DNA from: Myxococcales bacterium
GTDB taxonomy: Bacteria > Myxococcota_A > Polyangia > Fen-1088
DNA: 64,000 nucleotides
Assembly: GCA_022184915.1 (NCBI GenBank)
Contig: JAGTJU010000007.1
Span: 173,327-237,326 of the forward strand
Reading direction: 5' to 3'
In this document: positions 52,651 through 61,456 of the stretch, piece after piece
Numbering within the stretch: the first letter of the stretch is position 1
Layout of the letters: every line of letters starts with the position of its first letter
Program-made: the position numbers and the translations under genes
Notes under the pieces: model-generated
Seen by the model: only the letters and a program-made list of their open reading frames with translations
Told to the model about the DNA's origin: nothing
The model's database searches: none

Positions 52651-53544
52651 ATGCCCAACACCCCCGAATCGGAAAGCTCCGCCCCCGAAGCGCCTCGGGC
52701 CAAAGGGCGAATGCCCGAAGCCGAGGACATCGACTTGTCGCCGCTGCCCGGCAAACAGACCGGCCACGCCGTGACCCGCCTCGTGGGATTGATGCAGAGG
52801 CTACTGGCCCCGAACGGCTGCCCGTGGGATCGAGAGCAGACCCTCGGCACCTTGCTGCCCTACTTGGTCGAGGAGACCTACGAAGTGGTGGACGCGGTCA
52901 ATGCCAACGTCGTGGCTGACCACCAAGAAGAGCTGGGTGATTTGCTGCTGCAGATCGTGTTCCATAGCGAGCTGCGACACGCAGAGGGAGCCTTCGGGAT
53001 CGACGACGTTGCCGCAGGGATCGTGACCAAGCTCGTCAGGCGGCACCCCCACGTGTTCGGGGACAGCGAGGCCAAAAACAGCGAAGCCGTGCTGGCGAAT
53101 TGGTCCCAGCTCAAAGCCGCGGAGAAGGCCGAAAAGGGAAAGCACGGCGCGCTCGACGGGGTCCCGAAGTCCGCACCGGCTCTGCTGCGCGCCAGCCGCC
53201 TGGGCGAAAAGGCCTCGGCCGTGGGCTTCGATTGGCCCACGAGCGAGGGGCCGCGCCTCAAAGTCGACGAAGAGCTCGCCGAGCTCGACGAGGCGATCGC
53301 CGCGCGAGATCGGGCCCATATCGAGCACGAGCTGGGCGATGTGTTGTTTTCTCTCGTGAACCTCGCCCGCAAGCTGGGCGTGGATCCCGAGAACGCCTTG
53401 CGGGGCACCGCCGACCGGTTCACGCAAAGGTTCGAGCACATGGAAAGCGCGCTGGGCGCGGAGGGCCGCAACGTGCGCGGCACCGAGACCCACGAGCTCG
53501 AACGCTACTGGGAGGCCGCCAAAGCGGCGCTTCACGGGGGCTGA
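52651..53544 (+). CDS. mazG: Nucleoside triphosphate pyrophosphohydrolase MazG
   Basis: A 297-residue all-alpha NTP pyrophosphatase that clears non-canonical or excess nucleotides. The N-terminal MazG domain has [29 protein letters not shown] (metal-binding EE-x2-E) and [16 protein letters not shown]; the C-terminal copy has [12 protein letters not shown] and [16 protein letters not shown] 40-residue Pro/Ser-rich extension precedes it. It converges with the next minus-strand gene, with 10 bases between. Confidence 0.94.
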   Translation: MPNTPESESSAPEAPRAKGRMPEAEDIDLSPLPGKQTGHAVTRLVGLMQRLLAPNGCPWDREQTLGTLLPYLVEETYEVVDAVNANVVADHQEELGDLLLQIVFHSELRHAEGAFGIDDVAAGIVTKLVRRHPHVFGDSEAKNSEAVLANWSQLKAAEKAEKGKHGALDGVPKSAPALLRASRLGEKASAVGFDWPTSEGPRLKVDEELAELDEAIAARDRAHIEHELGDVLFSLVNLARKLGVDPENALRGTADRFTQRFEHMESALGAEGRNVRGTETHELERYWEAAKAALHGG

Positions 53545-53554
53545 AGCCCTTCCG

Positions 53555-55945
53555 TCAGAGGTTCTTTCCTGCGTTGCCCACCGAAATGCTGGGCCCGAAG
53601 ATGAACGCCCAGTGGCTGCCGACGGTGTTGCCCATGTCGTCGATGATGTCGTCGCGAAACTCGTAAGATAGCCATGCGTGCACGCCCACCGCGGCGCCCT
53701 GCCCGAGAGGGACACGCACGCCCAGTCCTGCGACGGCCGCAAGCGTTGGGGGAAACCCCGAGATCGACTGGCTGTCGGAGATGAGGCCCACGCCCATCAC
53801 GCCCAGCTCGAGACCGAACAAGCTCTCCCTGCCGAGCTCGTCGAGCATCGTCAAGCGCGACAACACCCCGAAGTTGAGGCGCAATTGTCCGCTCGGCTCG
53901 GTCACACGAAACAACCCCGCCGGGATGGCCGCCGTGGCGTACAGCCGAAAGCGCCCACCCTCCACGATGGCGGACCACTGCATGGAGGGCAAACCTGCCC
54001 GCAACGTGGGGCTGATGACGTAGCGCTCTTCGTCCACCACGTGGGCCACGCGCACCACGATCCGGTCGAACTGCTCTACACCTCCGCGCACCCAGAACAC
54101 CTTGGGTTCAGGCGCGGGCCGCAGCACCATGCGCTCGGAGATGCGGGCCTGGGGGCGGGGCGCTCCCTCGGCGCTCGTCACATCGACGTCCAGGACGACC
54201 TCTTGCATGCCGTCTTCCGGATTCAGGTTTTCCCGGTGAATGATCACACGACAGCTCTCGCGCGCCTCGAAGGGGATCCGAAACGGCTTGCCCGGAATGA
54301 GCTTCACCGCTTGTCCGTGTTTGCCCACGCACACGAACTCCACGAGAGGCGGCGCGTCCTTTCGTTGGGCGGCAAAGGGCGCGGGCACGGAGGCCTGACG
54401 GACCTGTCGCTGCACGGCCTCGGGCAAGATGGCCAGATTCGTATCCACCAGCTCGGGTGGCAAGCCGGCAACCCGGTAAGCAAACTGCAGCGAAGCGAAC
54501 CCTCCGGCCGTGTCGTCGCCTCGCACGAACACTTTGTCGCCCACGCGCCTGATGTCATAGGCCCCCTCGATGGGCAACAGGACGAAGCGCGCGGGCCCCC
54601 GGATGGCGTTCACGGCCACGGCGGCGTCACGGTTGGTCGGGATGAAATCGATGCGGCCATGACCGGGCAACTCCACGGCCGCCCGGGGGCGTGGCGCCGG
54701 CACGGAAGTGTGGTTCGCCGAACCCACCACCACGGTATCGAGCCCCCGGCGCGTTGCCGTGAGGGTGACCCGCTCGCGGGTGATGCGCTCGGCATGCAGA
54801 ACCAGATACACGCCGTCTTTTTTCTTGAGCACCTGTTCGACATCAGCATCGGCCCCCGCCACCGACCAGTGCAGCTCCCCCGCGTCGCTGCCGCAGCCTG
54901 GATCCATCCGCACGACGATCCGGGGAGACGATACATCACGGAGCAAGGGCCCCGAGACCACCTCCACGGGACAGGACAGCAACGGCAGCTTGAGCGTGAG
55001 CTCCTGCTCGAGGCCGTTGTTGCCTCGCACGAACATGCGTGGCCCGAGACGCAAGCGCATCGTCACGTGCGCGTCGGGCCCGCCGATGCCCCGCAGGACC
55101 ACGTTGCGGTCGACGATCTCACAACGAGACGAACCACATTCAATCGAAGCCACCGCCTCAGGGTAAGCCAGCGGCACGGTTCCCGGTCCCTGCGCCACGT
55201 CGATGCCGTCGCGGGTCACCAAACGAGACGGCAACACCACGCGCGCGGGCTTGAGCAAAAAGGTCTCGCGCTCGGCGCGATTCCCGGCGGCGTCGTAGAG
55301 CACGGCGTCGGGCGCGGGGTGAGCAAAGGCGGGCAGCCACTGTAGCCGCACATCCGCGGGCAACTGACGCGACACCGGGACCGCGCAGAGCTGCTGCTTC
55401 TTTTTGTTCTTCTCCGTCTCGGTGGGCTCGAGGCACGCCTCCACCCGATCTTTGGCGCGTCCTTCGCCCCCCTCGGCACGCGCTTCGGGATCCGGGGATA
55501 CCACCTGTACCCCCTCGAGCCCGAGCCCTTGTAGCTCGACCCGCCCTTCGCCTGGGTAGAACTGGACGCCACTCGGGTCGATGTAGGGCCAACGGCCCGT
55601 CACCACCAACGTGAGCGTGTCCTGACTGTCGGCGCACTTTCCGGGGCTTTCGGCCACCCGCGTCCCAAAGTGCCGGGTCGTTCCCTCTGGAACCTGGCGG
55701 GGCGGGGTTACGGTCTTGCCATCACTCTCGAGCGCCCATCCGGGCGGGATGGGCCCGCAGATGAAGCCCCGGGCAAGCACGCGGGTCGGCACGCCCCCTT
55801 CGGGAAGCTGCACGATCCGCTCTTGCGCCCAAAGAGCCCCGCTGGTGAACAACCAAGCCCCGACCGCCAGGCACCAGGAAACGCGCAGGGCCCAGCGTCT
55901 CGGGAAGCCAGAGCGGGAGATGTACATGGGGAGAGCGGACACCAT
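53555..55945 (-). CDS. Large exported protein of unknown function
   Basis: A 796-residue protein with a long basic leader and signal peptide ending in GALWAQ (cleavage near 41). The long middle is beta-rich with several short cysteine pairs (SIECGSSRCEIV, CVGKHGQAV), like stacked immunoglobulin-type or beta-sandwich domains. The last 150 residues have alternating strands (LRLNFGVLSRLTMLDELG, GLELGVMGVGLISD, AWLSYEFRDDI), suggestive of an outer-membrane barrel or beta-domain. I recognise no family. It is convergent with mazG and lies downstream of valS on the same strand. Confidence 0.8.
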   Translation of the reverse strand: MVSALPMYISRSGFPRRWALRVSWCLAVGAWLFTSGALWAQERIVQLPEGGVPTRVLARGFICGPIPPGWALESDGKTVTPPRQVPEGTTRHFGTRVAESPGKCADSQDTLTLVVTGRWPYIDPSGVQFYPGEGRVELQGLGLEGVQVVSPDPEARAEGGEGRAKDRVEACLEPTETEKNKKKQQLCAVPVSRQLPADVRLQWLPAFAHPAPDAVLYDAAGNRAERETFLLKPARVVLPSRLVTRDGIDVAQGPGTVPLAYPEAVASIECGSSRCEIVDRNVVLRGIGGPDAHVTMRLRLGPRMFVRGNNGLEQELTLKLPLLSCPVEVVSGPLLRDVSSPRIVVRMDPGCGSDAGELHWSVAGADADVEQVLKKKDGVYLVLHAERITRERVTLTATRRGLDTVVVGSANHTSVPAPRPRAAVELPGHGRIDFIPTNRDAAVAVNAIRGPARFVLLPIEGAYDIRRVGDKVFVRGDDTAGGFASLQFAYRVAGLPPELVDTNLAILPEAVQRQVRQASVPAPFAAQRKDAPPLVEFVCVGKHGQAVKLIPGKPFRIPFEARESCRVIIHRENLNPEDGMQEVVLDVDVTSAEGAPRPQARISERMVLRPAPEPKVFWVRGGVEQFDRIVVRVAHVVDEERYVISPTLRAGLPSMQWSAIVEGGRFRLYATAAIPAGLFRVTEPSGQLRLNFGVLSRLTMLDELGRESLFGLELGVMGVGLISDSQSISGFPPTLAAVAGLGVRVPLGQGAAVGVHAWLSYEFRDDIIDDMGNTVGSHWAFIFGPSISVGNAGKNL

Positions 55946-56041
55946 GGGACGATATCAGGGCGCCCCCAAGGCTGCCCGGGGAAGAAAGGGCCTCGAGGCC
56001 TGCGCTTTGCGCTGCCGCACAGCCCGAGCGTCCCCGTGCCT

Positions 56042-58747
56042 CTAGCCAAGGCGCGACAGGGTCTCCTCCAGCTTTGCCAGCGCCGCCTCGGCGTCGGCCA
56101 GGCGCGCTTTGTCTTTCTCGATCACCTCCGGGGGGGCTTTGTCGACGAAGGTCGGGTTCGACAGGCGCTTTTTGTAAAACTCCACGTCCTTTTGCAACTT
56201 ACCGCGCTCCTTGTCGAGCTTTGCCTTTTCGGCCCCCGCATCCGCCTCCGACTCGAGGAGAACCATCACCTCCACGTCTCCCGCCATGGCCAGCGCGACG
56301 GGTTGGCCCGGGGGCTCGCCCAGGCGACGCACGGTGACCTCGCGGCACTTGGCCTGTTCGGCCACGATGGCCTTGTAGCCCTCGAGAATCGTCTTTTTGT
56401 AGTCGTCCGCCACGGTCAAAATGACGGCGTTGCGTGAGATCGAGGGGATGTTGCGCTCCGCACGAACCGAGCGAATGGCCGTGACCACCCGCTGCACCAG
56501 GTCCATCGATTGTTCGGACGCCTCGTCCTGGAAGCGCACGTCGGGAATCGGGTAAAGCGTGATGACGATGCTCTGGGGCGCCGTATCGGGCTTGGGGAGC
56601 TTTTGCCAGATCTCTTCCGTGATGAAGGGCATGAAGGGGTGCAGAAGGCGCATCGCCACGTCGAGCGCCGTGACCAGCGCTCCTTGCACCTTCCAGCGGT
56701 TCTCCTGGGCGGCGGGCGTGCCGTCCTTGCCCAGACGGGCCTTCGCCAGCTCGATGTACCAGTCGCAGACTTCGTTCCAGATGTAGTGGTAGATGATCTG
56801 AGCCGCGTCGGCGATGCGGTACTCCTCGAGCGCCTTGTGCACATCGTCCGCCACCCGCTGGGCCCGCGAGAGGATCCACCGCTCGGGAAGCTCGAAGTCG
56901 GCGCCGTCAGGGCCGTCGGCCGTGCGATCCGCGAAGCGGTTCGGATCATAGTCACCCAGGTTCAGAAGCGCGAAGCGGGTGGCGTTCCAAATCTTGTTGG
57001 CGAAGCGACGGGCATCGTCGACGTTCGACAGGGAGAACTTGATGTTCTTGCCCTGAGACGCGTTCGTCGTGAGCCAGGCCAGCGCGAAGCGCAGCGAGTC
57101 GGCGCCGTGCTTTTCGATCACGTCCAAGGGATCGATCACGTTGCCCTTGACCTTCGACATCTTCTCGCCCTTTTCGTCGGTGACGAGCGTATGCAGGTAC
57201 ACCGTGCGGAAAGGAACTTTCCCCATGAAGTGAAGCCCCGCCATGATCATGCGGGCCACCCAGAAGAAGAGAATGTCGTAGCCCGTGTCGAGCACGGTGG
57301 TGGGGTAGAAGGTCTTGAGCTCGCGCGTCTCGTTCGGCCAGCCCAGCGTGGCGAACGGCCACAGCCAGGATGAAAACCACGTGTCGAGCACGTCTTCATC
57401 CTGGGTGATCTCGGAACTTTCACAGTGCTGACATCGAGCGGGCGTGGTCCGCGACACCGTGTAGCCCTTGCAGGCCGCACAATGCCAGGCAGGTACGCGG
57501 TGCCCCCACCACAACTGGCGAGAGATGCACCAGTCCTTGATGTTGGTCATCCAGTGGTAGTAGGTCTTCGTCCAGCTCTCGGGGACGAACTTCACCTTTC
57601 CCTCTTCGGCCGCGGCAATCGCAGGCTTGGCCAAGGGCTCCATTTTCACGAACCACTGGGTGGACACCATGGGCTCGACCACCGTGTCCGAGCGCTGAGA
57701 AAAGCCCACCGCGTGCGTGATGGTCTTGCTGCCGCGCTCGAGCCCCAGCTCTTTCAGCTTCTCCTTGACCGCCTTGCGCGCCGCCTTTGCAGGAAGCCCC
57801 TCGAAAGGTCCGCCGCGATCATTGACCTTACCTTCGAGGTCCAGGATCGAGATGAACGGCAGGGCGTGACGCTTTCCGCACTCGAAGTCGTTCGGATCGT
57901 GGGCAGGCGTCACCTTCACCGCACCCGTCCCAAAGGTCATGTCGACCAAAATGGGATCGGCAATGATCGGAAACTCGTACCCCAGGATCGGATGCTTGAT
58001 TGCCTTGCCGATCTTGTCTTGGTGGCGAGGGTCATCGGGGTGCACGGCCACGGCCGTGTCGCCCAGCATCGTCTCGGGTCGCGTAGTGGCCACGACCAGC
58101 TCGCCCGAGCCGTCGGCGAGCGGGTACGCGAACTCATAGAGCTCGCCTTGCACATCCTTGTACTCGACCTCGAGGTCCGAGAGCGCCGTACGGCTGCCCA
58201 CGTCCCAGTTGATGAGCCGCTCGGCGCGATAGATGAGCCCCTCTTCGTGCAGGCGCACGAAGCACTCGATGACGGCCGCCGAGTAGTCGGGATCCATCGT
58301 GAACTTCAGGCGGTCCCAGTCGAGCGAGCAACCAAGCGCCTTCAGCTGATCGAGAATCCGGTCACCCGACTTTTGGCGCCACTGCCAGATCTTCTGCTCG
58401 AAGGCCTCGCGACCCAGCTCGTGGCGGGTCTTGCCTTCCTTGGCCAGCTCGCGCTCGACGACGGTCTGCGTGGCGATGCCCGCGTGATCCGTGCCGGGCA
58501 GCCACATGGCGTTGTACGCCGACATCCGGCGCCAGCGCGTAAAGATATCTTCGATCGTGTTGCCCAGGGCGTGCCCCATGTGGAGCGACCCCGTGACGTT
58601 CGGTGGCGGAATGACCATCGACCACGGCGCTTTCGGCGCCTGCGCGTCGGCGTGGAAGTACTTCTTTTCGAGCCAGTGGTCGTACCAGCGCTTCTCGAGG
58701 GCGCTGGGATCGTAGGCTTTGTCCAGGGTGTCGGGCGTGTTGGCCAT
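56042..58747 (-). CDS. valS: Valyl-tRNA synthetase
   Basis: A 901-residue class I synthetase that charges tRNA-Val. The HIGH motif HMGH is at 57-60 (PPPNVTGSLHMGHALG), the editing domain is present, and KMSKS appears as EKMSKVKGN near 529. A C-terminal coiled coil (EADAGAEKAKLDKERGKLQK onward) matches the family. Length is close to the E. coli enzyme. Start at ATG 58747. No T-box or other leader structure was seen in the 127 bases upstream. Confidence 0.97.
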   Translation of the reverse strand: MANTPDTLDKAYDPSALEKRWYDHWLEKKYFHADAQAPKAPWSMVIPPPNVTGSLHMGHALGNTIEDIFTRWRRMSAYNAMWLPGTDHAGIATQTVVERELAKEGKTRHELGREAFEQKIWQWRQKSGDRILDQLKALGCSLDWDRLKFTMDPDYSAAVIECFVRLHEEGLIYRAERLINWDVGSRTALSDLEVEYKDVQGELYEFAYPLADGSGELVVATTRPETMLGDTAVAVHPDDPRHQDKIGKAIKHPILGYEFPIIADPILVDMTFGTGAVKVTPAHDPNDFECGKRHALPFISILDLEGKVNDRGGPFEGLPAKAARKAVKEKLKELGLERGSKTITHAVGFSQRSDTVVEPMVSTQWFVKMEPLAKPAIAAAEEGKVKFVPESWTKTYYHWMTNIKDWCISRQLWWGHRVPAWHCAACKGYTVSRTTPARCQHCESSEITQDEDVLDTWFSSWLWPFATLGWPNETRELKTFYPTTVLDTGYDILFFWVARMIMAGLHFMGKVPFRTVYLHTLVTDEKGEKMSKVKGNVIDPLDVIEKHGADSLRFALAWLTTNASQGKNIKFSLSNVDDARRFANKIWNATRFALLNLGDYDPNRFADRTADGPDGADFELPERWILSRAQRVADDVHKALEEYRIADAAQIIYHYIWNEVCDWYIELAKARLGKDGTPAAQENRWKVQGALVTALDVAMRLLHPFMPFITEEIWQKLPKPDTAPQSIVITLYPIPDVRFQDEASEQSMDLVQRVVTAIRSVRAERNIPSISRNAVILTVADDYKKTILEGYKAIVAEQAKCREVTVRRLGEPPGQPVALAMAGDVEVMVLLESEADAGAEKAKLDKERGKLQKDVEFYKKRLSNPTFVDKAPPEVIEKDKARLADAEAALAKLEETLSRLG

Positions 58748-58874
58748 GGTCGCGTGTCTACCTAGCAGAGGTCAAAGAGAGCGGCGCAGTTTAATCAAAG
58801 GGCGCACGCAGGGAAACCGCGCTTGCTGCGAGCGCCTGTCTTTAGCCCTTGGGCACGAGGGGGCGACGCCCCGC

Positions 58875-60266
58875 TCAGCTCTTGCGGCTCGCCACCAGCC
58901 GTTCGATCTGCTCCCGGATCAGGATCTCGGCCAGCTCGGGAACGACCTCCCACACCACCTCTTCGATGACCTCGCGCGACAGCTTTGCGAGCGCCTCGTA
59001 TTCGGGCCCGCGCGCGGCGATCTCGGCGAGCTTTTGGTTCAGTTTTTGTTGAACCTTCGGCTCGCCAGGCAGGGCCCGGCCGGCCGGCGCCGGGACTGAC
59101 ACTACCGGCGCCGGGACCACCTCGGGCGCCGGGACTGACACCGCGGGCGGTACCAAAGGTGTGCGCACGTCGATGACCGGTTGCACCGGGGCGGGACCCT
59201 GCGGGGAGGTCGGCACGGGAGGCAGGTCGTCAAAGAGCGCCCGGCCGAGCTCTTCGGACGTCGGCAACGCGCGGGCCGTGGGGCGCTCCGAGGCAGGGGG
59301 CGCCGTCATGCCCGGCATGCCCATGATCGTGCGCCCGAAGTCCACCGGAGCGGCGGGGGGCGCTGCGGCCACCCGGAGCGGCACGGATTCAGCGCCTCCG
59401 CGCGGCGGCATGACCCCTGGAATCAAGGAGGGGCGCGGGGGCGACTTCGCAACCACGGGTCCCGGCGTGACCGGCGCGGCGGCGCCCGGGGGCGCCAAGG
59501 CAGGCCGGAGCGCCGAAGCCGAGGGAGGAGCTGCCACGGAAGACACCACCGACGCAGGCGGCGCGAGTGACGGGCGCGCCAAAGGCGACGGCACCGGGCG
59601 GGCAGCGGGAGCTGAGGCGGGGAAAGCACGCGCCTGGGGCGGGGCCGACCGCGGGCCCCCACCCCCACCTGGCGGAGGCGGCAAGGGGCGCGACAGGGGC
59701 GGGGCTATGGGGCGAGGCGGCGGCGCCTCTTTGCGTTCGGCCCCTCCGGCCGCCGTGGGTTCGATGGAAAATTCGCCGTAGGACTCCTCGTCCTCGAAGG
59801 TCACGGCATCCACCTGCACCCGCGACGTATCCTCGGCCACCACGGCCTGAGGCGTTCCCAGCGCCGCAGCCGGAACGGGCGCGGTGACCGGTGCGGCGTC
59901 CGCGCTCAGCGCCGCGGCCACGGCCTCGAGCAGTTTTTGGCTCTCGAAGGGCTTGAGTAGGTGACCGTCAGCCCGCACTTCCGCACCCTTCGTCGCGTCG
60001 TACGGGGCCTGATTCGAGGCCAGAATGTAAACGGGAAGGTTGGCGAGCAACGCGTCGGCCTTCAATGCCCCGCACAGTTCGTACCCCGAGCGCCCACCCA
60101 GGTTGGCGTCGGCAATGACCAGGTCGGGCCTCTGCTGGCGCGCGGCGGACAGGGCCTGCTCGAAGCTCCGGGCCGGGATCAACGTGACGTCCTCGACCGC
60201 GTAGACCATCGCGAAGGCTCGCTGAATCGTCACGCTGTCGTCGGCGACAAGTATACGCTTACCCAT
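58875..60266 (-). CDS. Receiver-domain protein with Pro/Ala linker and PopZ-like tail
   Basis: A 463-residue protein. Residues 1-120 are a response-regulator receiver (KRILVADDSVTIQRAFAM, DLVIADANLGGRSG with the phosphoacceptor Asp, ILASNQ, HLLKPFES). A linker of about 270 residues is rich in Pro, Ala, Arg. The last 60 residues (KLSREVIEEVVWEVVPELAE, then ILIREQIERLV) form a helix whose pattern resembles the C-terminal oligomerisation helix of polar organiser PopZ and is seen at the end of other myxobacterial receiver proteins. ATG 60266 has GGGAGA upstream. There is no DNA-binding domain, so output is probably protein contact, possibly at a pole. Confidence 0.85.
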   Translation of the reverse strand: MGKRILVADDSVTIQRAFAMVYAVEDVTLIPARSFEQALSAARQQRPDLVIADANLGGRSGYELCGALKADALLANLPVYILASNQAPYDATKGAEVRADGHLLKPFESQKLLEAVAAALSADAAPVTAPVPAAALGTPQAVVAEDTSRVQVDAVTFEDEESYGEFSIEPTAAGGAERKEAPPPRPIAPPLSRPLPPPPGGGGGPRSAPPQARAFPASAPAARPVPSPLARPSLAPPASVVSSVAAPPSASALRPALAPPGAAAPVTPGPVVAKSPPRPSLIPGVMPPRGGAESVPLRVAAAPPAAPVDFGRTIMGMPGMTAPPASERPTARALPTSEELGRALFDDLPPVPTSPQGPAPVQPVIDVRTPLVPPAVSVPAPEVVPAPVVSVPAPAGRALPGEPKVQQKLNQKLAEIAARGPEYEALAKLSREVIEEVVWEVVPELAEILIREQIERLVASRKS

Positions 60267-60322
60267 GTATCTCCCGAATGCGGCGCAGGACGGCCAACTT
60301 CGGCCCCCCTTTATGCTTCCCC

Positions 60323-60351
60323 CGGATATCACGGAGGCGAGAGGGGGTCAA
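60323..60351 (-). promoter_or_regulatory. Candidate promoter of the receiver-domain gene
   Basis: On the minus strand: -35 TTGACC (60351-60346), a 17-base spacer, then TATCCG (60328-60323) as a weak -10. The gene start is about 57 bases downstream of the -10. The -35 and spacing are good and the -10 is poor, so it is a candidate only. Confidence 0.4.
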
Positions 60352-60457
60352 TTCTGGGCGGCGTTGGGACCGACAGAACGACACGCCCTCGCCGCAGAGG
60401 CGCGAACGAAAATTCATGCGAGTCTGCTAGAGTCGCACCCGAGGTTGCCGCCCTTCC

Positions 60458-61456
60458 ATGAGCTCGCCGTCCGGTTCCCCCTCCTCCCCCTCCCCGCGCC
60501 CTACGCTCTCGTTGGTCCTTCCCATCTACAACGAGGAGGCGGTCATCCCCGAACTCGACCGAAGGCTGCGGGCCTTCTTCGACGGCCTTCCCGAACTTGC
60601 GGGAAGCTGGGAGGTGGTCTTCGTGAACGACGGCTCGGCCGACGCCAGTGCCGACCTTCTCGGTGACCTCGCGCGCAACGAGCGCCGCTATCGCGTCCTA
60701 CATTTCGCTCGAAACTTCGGTCATCAGGCGGCCATCACCGCCGGGCTGGACCGCGCAGAAGGCGATGCGGTCGTCGTGATGGACGCCGATTTGCAAGACC
60801 CCCCTGAGGTCGTGCGCGACATGTTGGCCAGGTGGCGCGAAGGGTTCGACGTGGTCTACGGGGTGCGCAGCAAGCGGCACGGGGAAACTCTCTTCAAAAG
60901 AGCCACGGCTCATCTCTTTTACCGCCTCATGGCGATGGGGCTCGGCGTGAAGATTCCGGCGGACGCAGGGGACTTTCGTCTGATGAGCCGCCCGGTCGTG
61001 CTCACCCTCCGAAGCCTCCGGGAACGACACAGATTCATGCGAGGACTTGTAGCCTGGGTCGGATTTAGGCAAACGGCGGTCTATTACGAACGCCCCGAAC
61101 GCTTCGCAGGCGAGACGAAGTACCCGTTACGAAAGATGCTTCGCTTCGCCCTTGACGGCGTAACCTCGTTCTCGACCACGCCCTTGCGTATCGCAACCTG
61201 GCTCGGGGCTATTTCGGGAGCGGCGGCGGTGGGTATCGGGGTTTGGGCGCTGTACATAAAGCTTTTCACTGACAAGACTGTCCAGGGGTGGACAACGCTC
61301 ACGCTGCTATTGGCGTTGACGGCTTCGGCTCAGATGCTCGTGATCGGTCTTCTCGGCGAATACGTGGGGCGGATCTACGAAGAAATCAAGAACAGACCTT
61401 TGTACATTGTCGCCCGCGAGACCGGTGTTGATTCCGACTCCGCCGAACGGCGCTAA
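60458..61456 (+). CDS. GT2-family glycosyltransferase (polyprenyl-phosphate sugar type)
   Basis: A 332-residue membrane-anchored glycosyltransferase. GT2 features: LVLPIYNEEAVIPELDRRLR, VFVNDGSADAS, MDADLQDPPE (DxD metal motif) and DAGDFRLMSRPVV; two membrane helices are near the C-terminus. This layout matches the DPM1/GtrB/ArnC group, which loads a sugar onto undecaprenyl phosphate for surface glycans. It overlaps the start of the DUF2079-type gene by about 30 bases, so they are probably coupled. Confidence 0.93.
   Translation: MSSPSGSPSSPSPRPTLSLVLPIYNEEAVIPELDRRLRAFFDGLPELAGSWEVVFVNDGSADASADLLGDLARNERRYRVLHFARNFGHQAAITAGLDRAEGDAVVVMDADLQDPPEVVRDMLARWREGFDVVYGVRSKRHGETLFKRATAHLFYRLMAMGLGVKIPADAGDFRLMSRPVVLTLRSLRERHRFMRGLVAWVGFRQTAVYYERPERFAGETKYPLRKMLRFALDGVTSFSTTPLRIATWLGAISGAAAVGIGVWALYIKLFTDKTVQGWTTLTLLLALTASAQMLVIGLLGEYVGRIYEEIKNRPLYIVARETGVDSDSAERR

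Noticed and set aside
58860..58872. GGGGC-GAC-GCCCC hairpin after the receiver-domain gene as a terminator
   Set aside because: Five base pairs with a three-base loop and no T-tract are not enough in such GC-rich DNA.
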